DNA from: Pukyongia sp963768085
Lineage (GTDB): Bacteria; Bacteroidota; Bacteroidia; Flavobacteriales; Flavobacteriaceae
DNA length: 64,000 bases
Direction: 5' to 3'
Assembly (NCBI GenBank): GCA_963768085.1
Contig: CAVYGO010000005.1
Location: 397,224 to 461,223 of the forward strand
Shown: in pieces, positions 63,118 to 64,000 of the stretch
How the letters are laid out: the number at the start of each line of letters is the position of its first letter
Numbering within the stretch: the stretch's first letter is position 1
Program-made: the position numbers and the translations under genes
The notes under the pieces: model-generated
The model's database searches: none
The model's input: the letters and a program-made list of their open reading frames with translations, nothing else
Told to the model about the DNA's origin: nothing

Positions 63118-63341
63118 GTTTTACAACAAAGTATATAAAAAATAGGGCAAGATTTTAGGTAACATAAAGTTTCGTGCAAATAATTAGCTATCTTTATTTC
63201 TGATAAATTTGAACTCGCTTGCCTTTCTGATTCGCACGCGGCTCAATTAATCTGGGAAAAGGAAGATGTTGGTCGGTTTCGCCGCTTCAAGCCGCACGCT
63301 GCGCCACGCCCTACTTTTCATATACAAACTCGTTGTGAGTA
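63118..63341 (+). repeat. attC-like site 2
   Basis: R'' GTTTTACAAC (63118-63127), arm GTATATAAAAAATAGGGC (63131-63148) pairing 16 of 18 with GCCCTACTTTTCATATAC (63308-63325), R' GTTGTGAGTA (63332-63341). R'' is the exact complement of GTTGTAAAAC at 62598-62607, the start of cassette 2. Its arms differ from sites 1 and 3. Confidence 0.8.
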
Positions 63342-63349
63342 ATTTGGAT

Positions 63350-63841
63350 ATGAAGAATAAGAAAGAATTCTTAGAGCTTAGAAATGTATCCGACTATTGG
63401 AAAGATTCTCTATGGGAATATGAGAACTTGAAGAATAATCCAAATGATGTCTATTTCGCTTTTAACTTCATTGTTACTGGTTGGCATATAACCGATTGGT
63501 ATCATAAGGCTAAGTTTCCAGAAGACAATTACAACACTTTAAAAAGTAAAATCGATTTATTCGTAAAATCAAATCCGATAGTTAAAATATCTGAACACCT
63601 TGCGAACGGCGCAAAGCATTTTGAAGTATCATTTAATAAACATAATTCGGTCAAAAAAGCTACTAAGGAAAGATATTTTGAAGAAGACTACGTTGAGGAA
63701 GGCTATACGGAAGATCCTATTATGATTTACTTGAATGAAGAATTTGATTCCGAATTTGGCGATTCTGTGAAACTCAGTGATTATTCCAGCCGTCTGGTGA
63801 TCTTCTGGAAGAACATTCTTAGCTCAGATTCGCTAATATAA
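63350..63841 (+). CDS. Cassette 3 gene: hypothetical protein
   Basis: 163 residues from ATG 63350 (MKNKKEFLELRNVSDYWKDS). The frame is open back to 63266, but that part lies in attC site 2. Soluble, acidic and aromatic-rich (FNFIVTGWHITDWYHKAKFP), no signal peptide or membrane helix. The motif TGWHITDWYHK is recognisable in small unassigned proteins but gives no function. It has no paralogue here. Confidence 0.7.
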   Translation: MKNKKEFLELRNVSDYWKDSLWEYENLKNNPNDVYFAFNFIVTGWHITDWYHKAKFPEDNYNTLKSKIDLFVKSNPIVKISEHLANGAKHFEVSFNKHNSVKKATKERYFEEDYVEEGYTEDPIMIYLNEEFDSEFGDSVKLSDYSSRLVIFWKNILSSDSLI

Positions 63842-63844
63842 ACG

Positions 63845-64000
63845 TACCCCAACAGTGGCTATAAATCAACGCCAGGGTTTTAAGCTAAAATCACTAACTT
63901 CATCTTAAAATTAATCTCACGGCGAATCCGACATTCCCGCAGCAGCACTTTTGGGTGCAAAAAGCTACCCAAAACCGCTGTCCAAGCGCGTCGAATTCAT
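63845..64000 (+). repeat. attC-like site 3, cut by window end
   Basis: R'' TACCCCAAC (63845-63853), L'' GGCTATAAATC (63857-63867), and a middle part nearly identical to site 1 (AACGCCAGGGTTTTA..., TTTTGGGTG, CTACCCAAAACCGCTGTCC). It ends with GAATTCAT, the beginning of L'. The rest (AGCC and a GTTR-type R') should lie just outside. Confidence 0.78.

Larger units (their letters stand above)
60605..64000 (+). mobile_element. Integron-like cassette array (recombinase, attI-like site, three cassettes), truncated at window end
   Basis: Layout of a chromosomal integron: recombinase on the minus strand, attI-like junction at 61548, then cassette 1 (61549-62598), cassette 2 (62599-63332) and cassette 3 (63333 to beyond 64000). 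Each holds one gene on the plus strand and ends in a long attC-like inverted repeat. Cassettes 1 and 2 begin with TTG and their first 9-10 bases are the reverse complement of their own R'' box. Confidence 0.8.

Noticed and set aside
63266..63349. N-terminal extension of the cassette 3 gene (start at 63266)
   Set aside because: These codons overlap the 3' half of attC site 2, whose palindrome explains the sequence; ATG 63350 follows the recombination point.

Overview
The window looks like a chromosomal segment of a marine-type member of the Flavobacteriaceae (Bacteroidota). Evidence: proteins with C-terminal type IX secretion (T9SS) sorting domains, a PorP/SprF plus gliding-motility C-terminal-domain pair, GldA, a split MetH, a bifunctional DAHP synthase/chorismate mutase, promoters with the Bacteroidota -7 element TAnnTTTG, and few Shine-Dalgarno sites.

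Layout. 1-4.3 kb: a partial ECF sigma gene, a polyprenyl synthase and an AlkP-TPR-sulfotransferase fusion. 4.4-12.7 kb: two T9SS cargo proteins and housekeeping genes (rlmN, queA, aroA, mazG-like, dtd, rsgA). 12.7-15.3 kb: a secreted protein and an ECF sigma/membrane-anchored partner/secreted protein operon. 15.3-17.4 kb: DAHP synthase-chorismate mutase and pheA, preceded by a Phe-rich leader peptide and terminator (attenuator). 17.5-24.3 kb: gldA, two tandem copies of a PagL-like deacylase plus GIN-domain protein module, a Thr/Ser dehydratase, cysH and an Rrf2 regulator. 24.3-30.4 kb: a proC-osmC-metH(N)-metH(C)-metF operon under a SAM-I riboswitch. 30.5-35.2 kb: thrA-thrB-thrC. 35.9-37.3 kb: metK under a SAM-II-like riboswitch. 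37.4-53.8 kb: a MORN protein, a GSCFA protein, alaS (frameshifted in an A-run), an M23 peptidase, a MerR regulator, LemA/TPM genes, PorP/SprF plus a large adhesin, der and era.

53.9-59.4 kb is a reduced-sulfur/peroxide response cluster: a Crp/Fnr regulator, a TauE-like exporter, an MBL-rhodanese protein, a 1-Cys peroxiredoxin, a rhodanese, a lipoprotein cytochrome c and a TPMT-like methyltransferase. Three promoters here carry the same palindrome, GTAAC-N4-GTTAC, each exactly 22 bp before a TAnTTTTA element. This is a class-II activator geometry and probably the regulon of the local Crp/Fnr protein.

60.6-64.0 kb (running off the end) has integron architecture. A tyrosine recombinase is transcribed away from an attI-like point, followed by three same-direction cassettes, each a small gene plus an attC-like folded site. 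The first 9-10 bases of cassettes 1 and 2 are the exact reverse complement of the R'' box of their own attC. The recombinase appears to lack the insertion that marks classical IntI proteins. I consider this the most interesting system in the window.

No tRNA, rRNA, CRISPR array or IS element was recognised. Three genes (alaS and cassette genes 1 and 2) carry frame interruptions, two of them at A-runs, so sequence-level indel errors should be considered.
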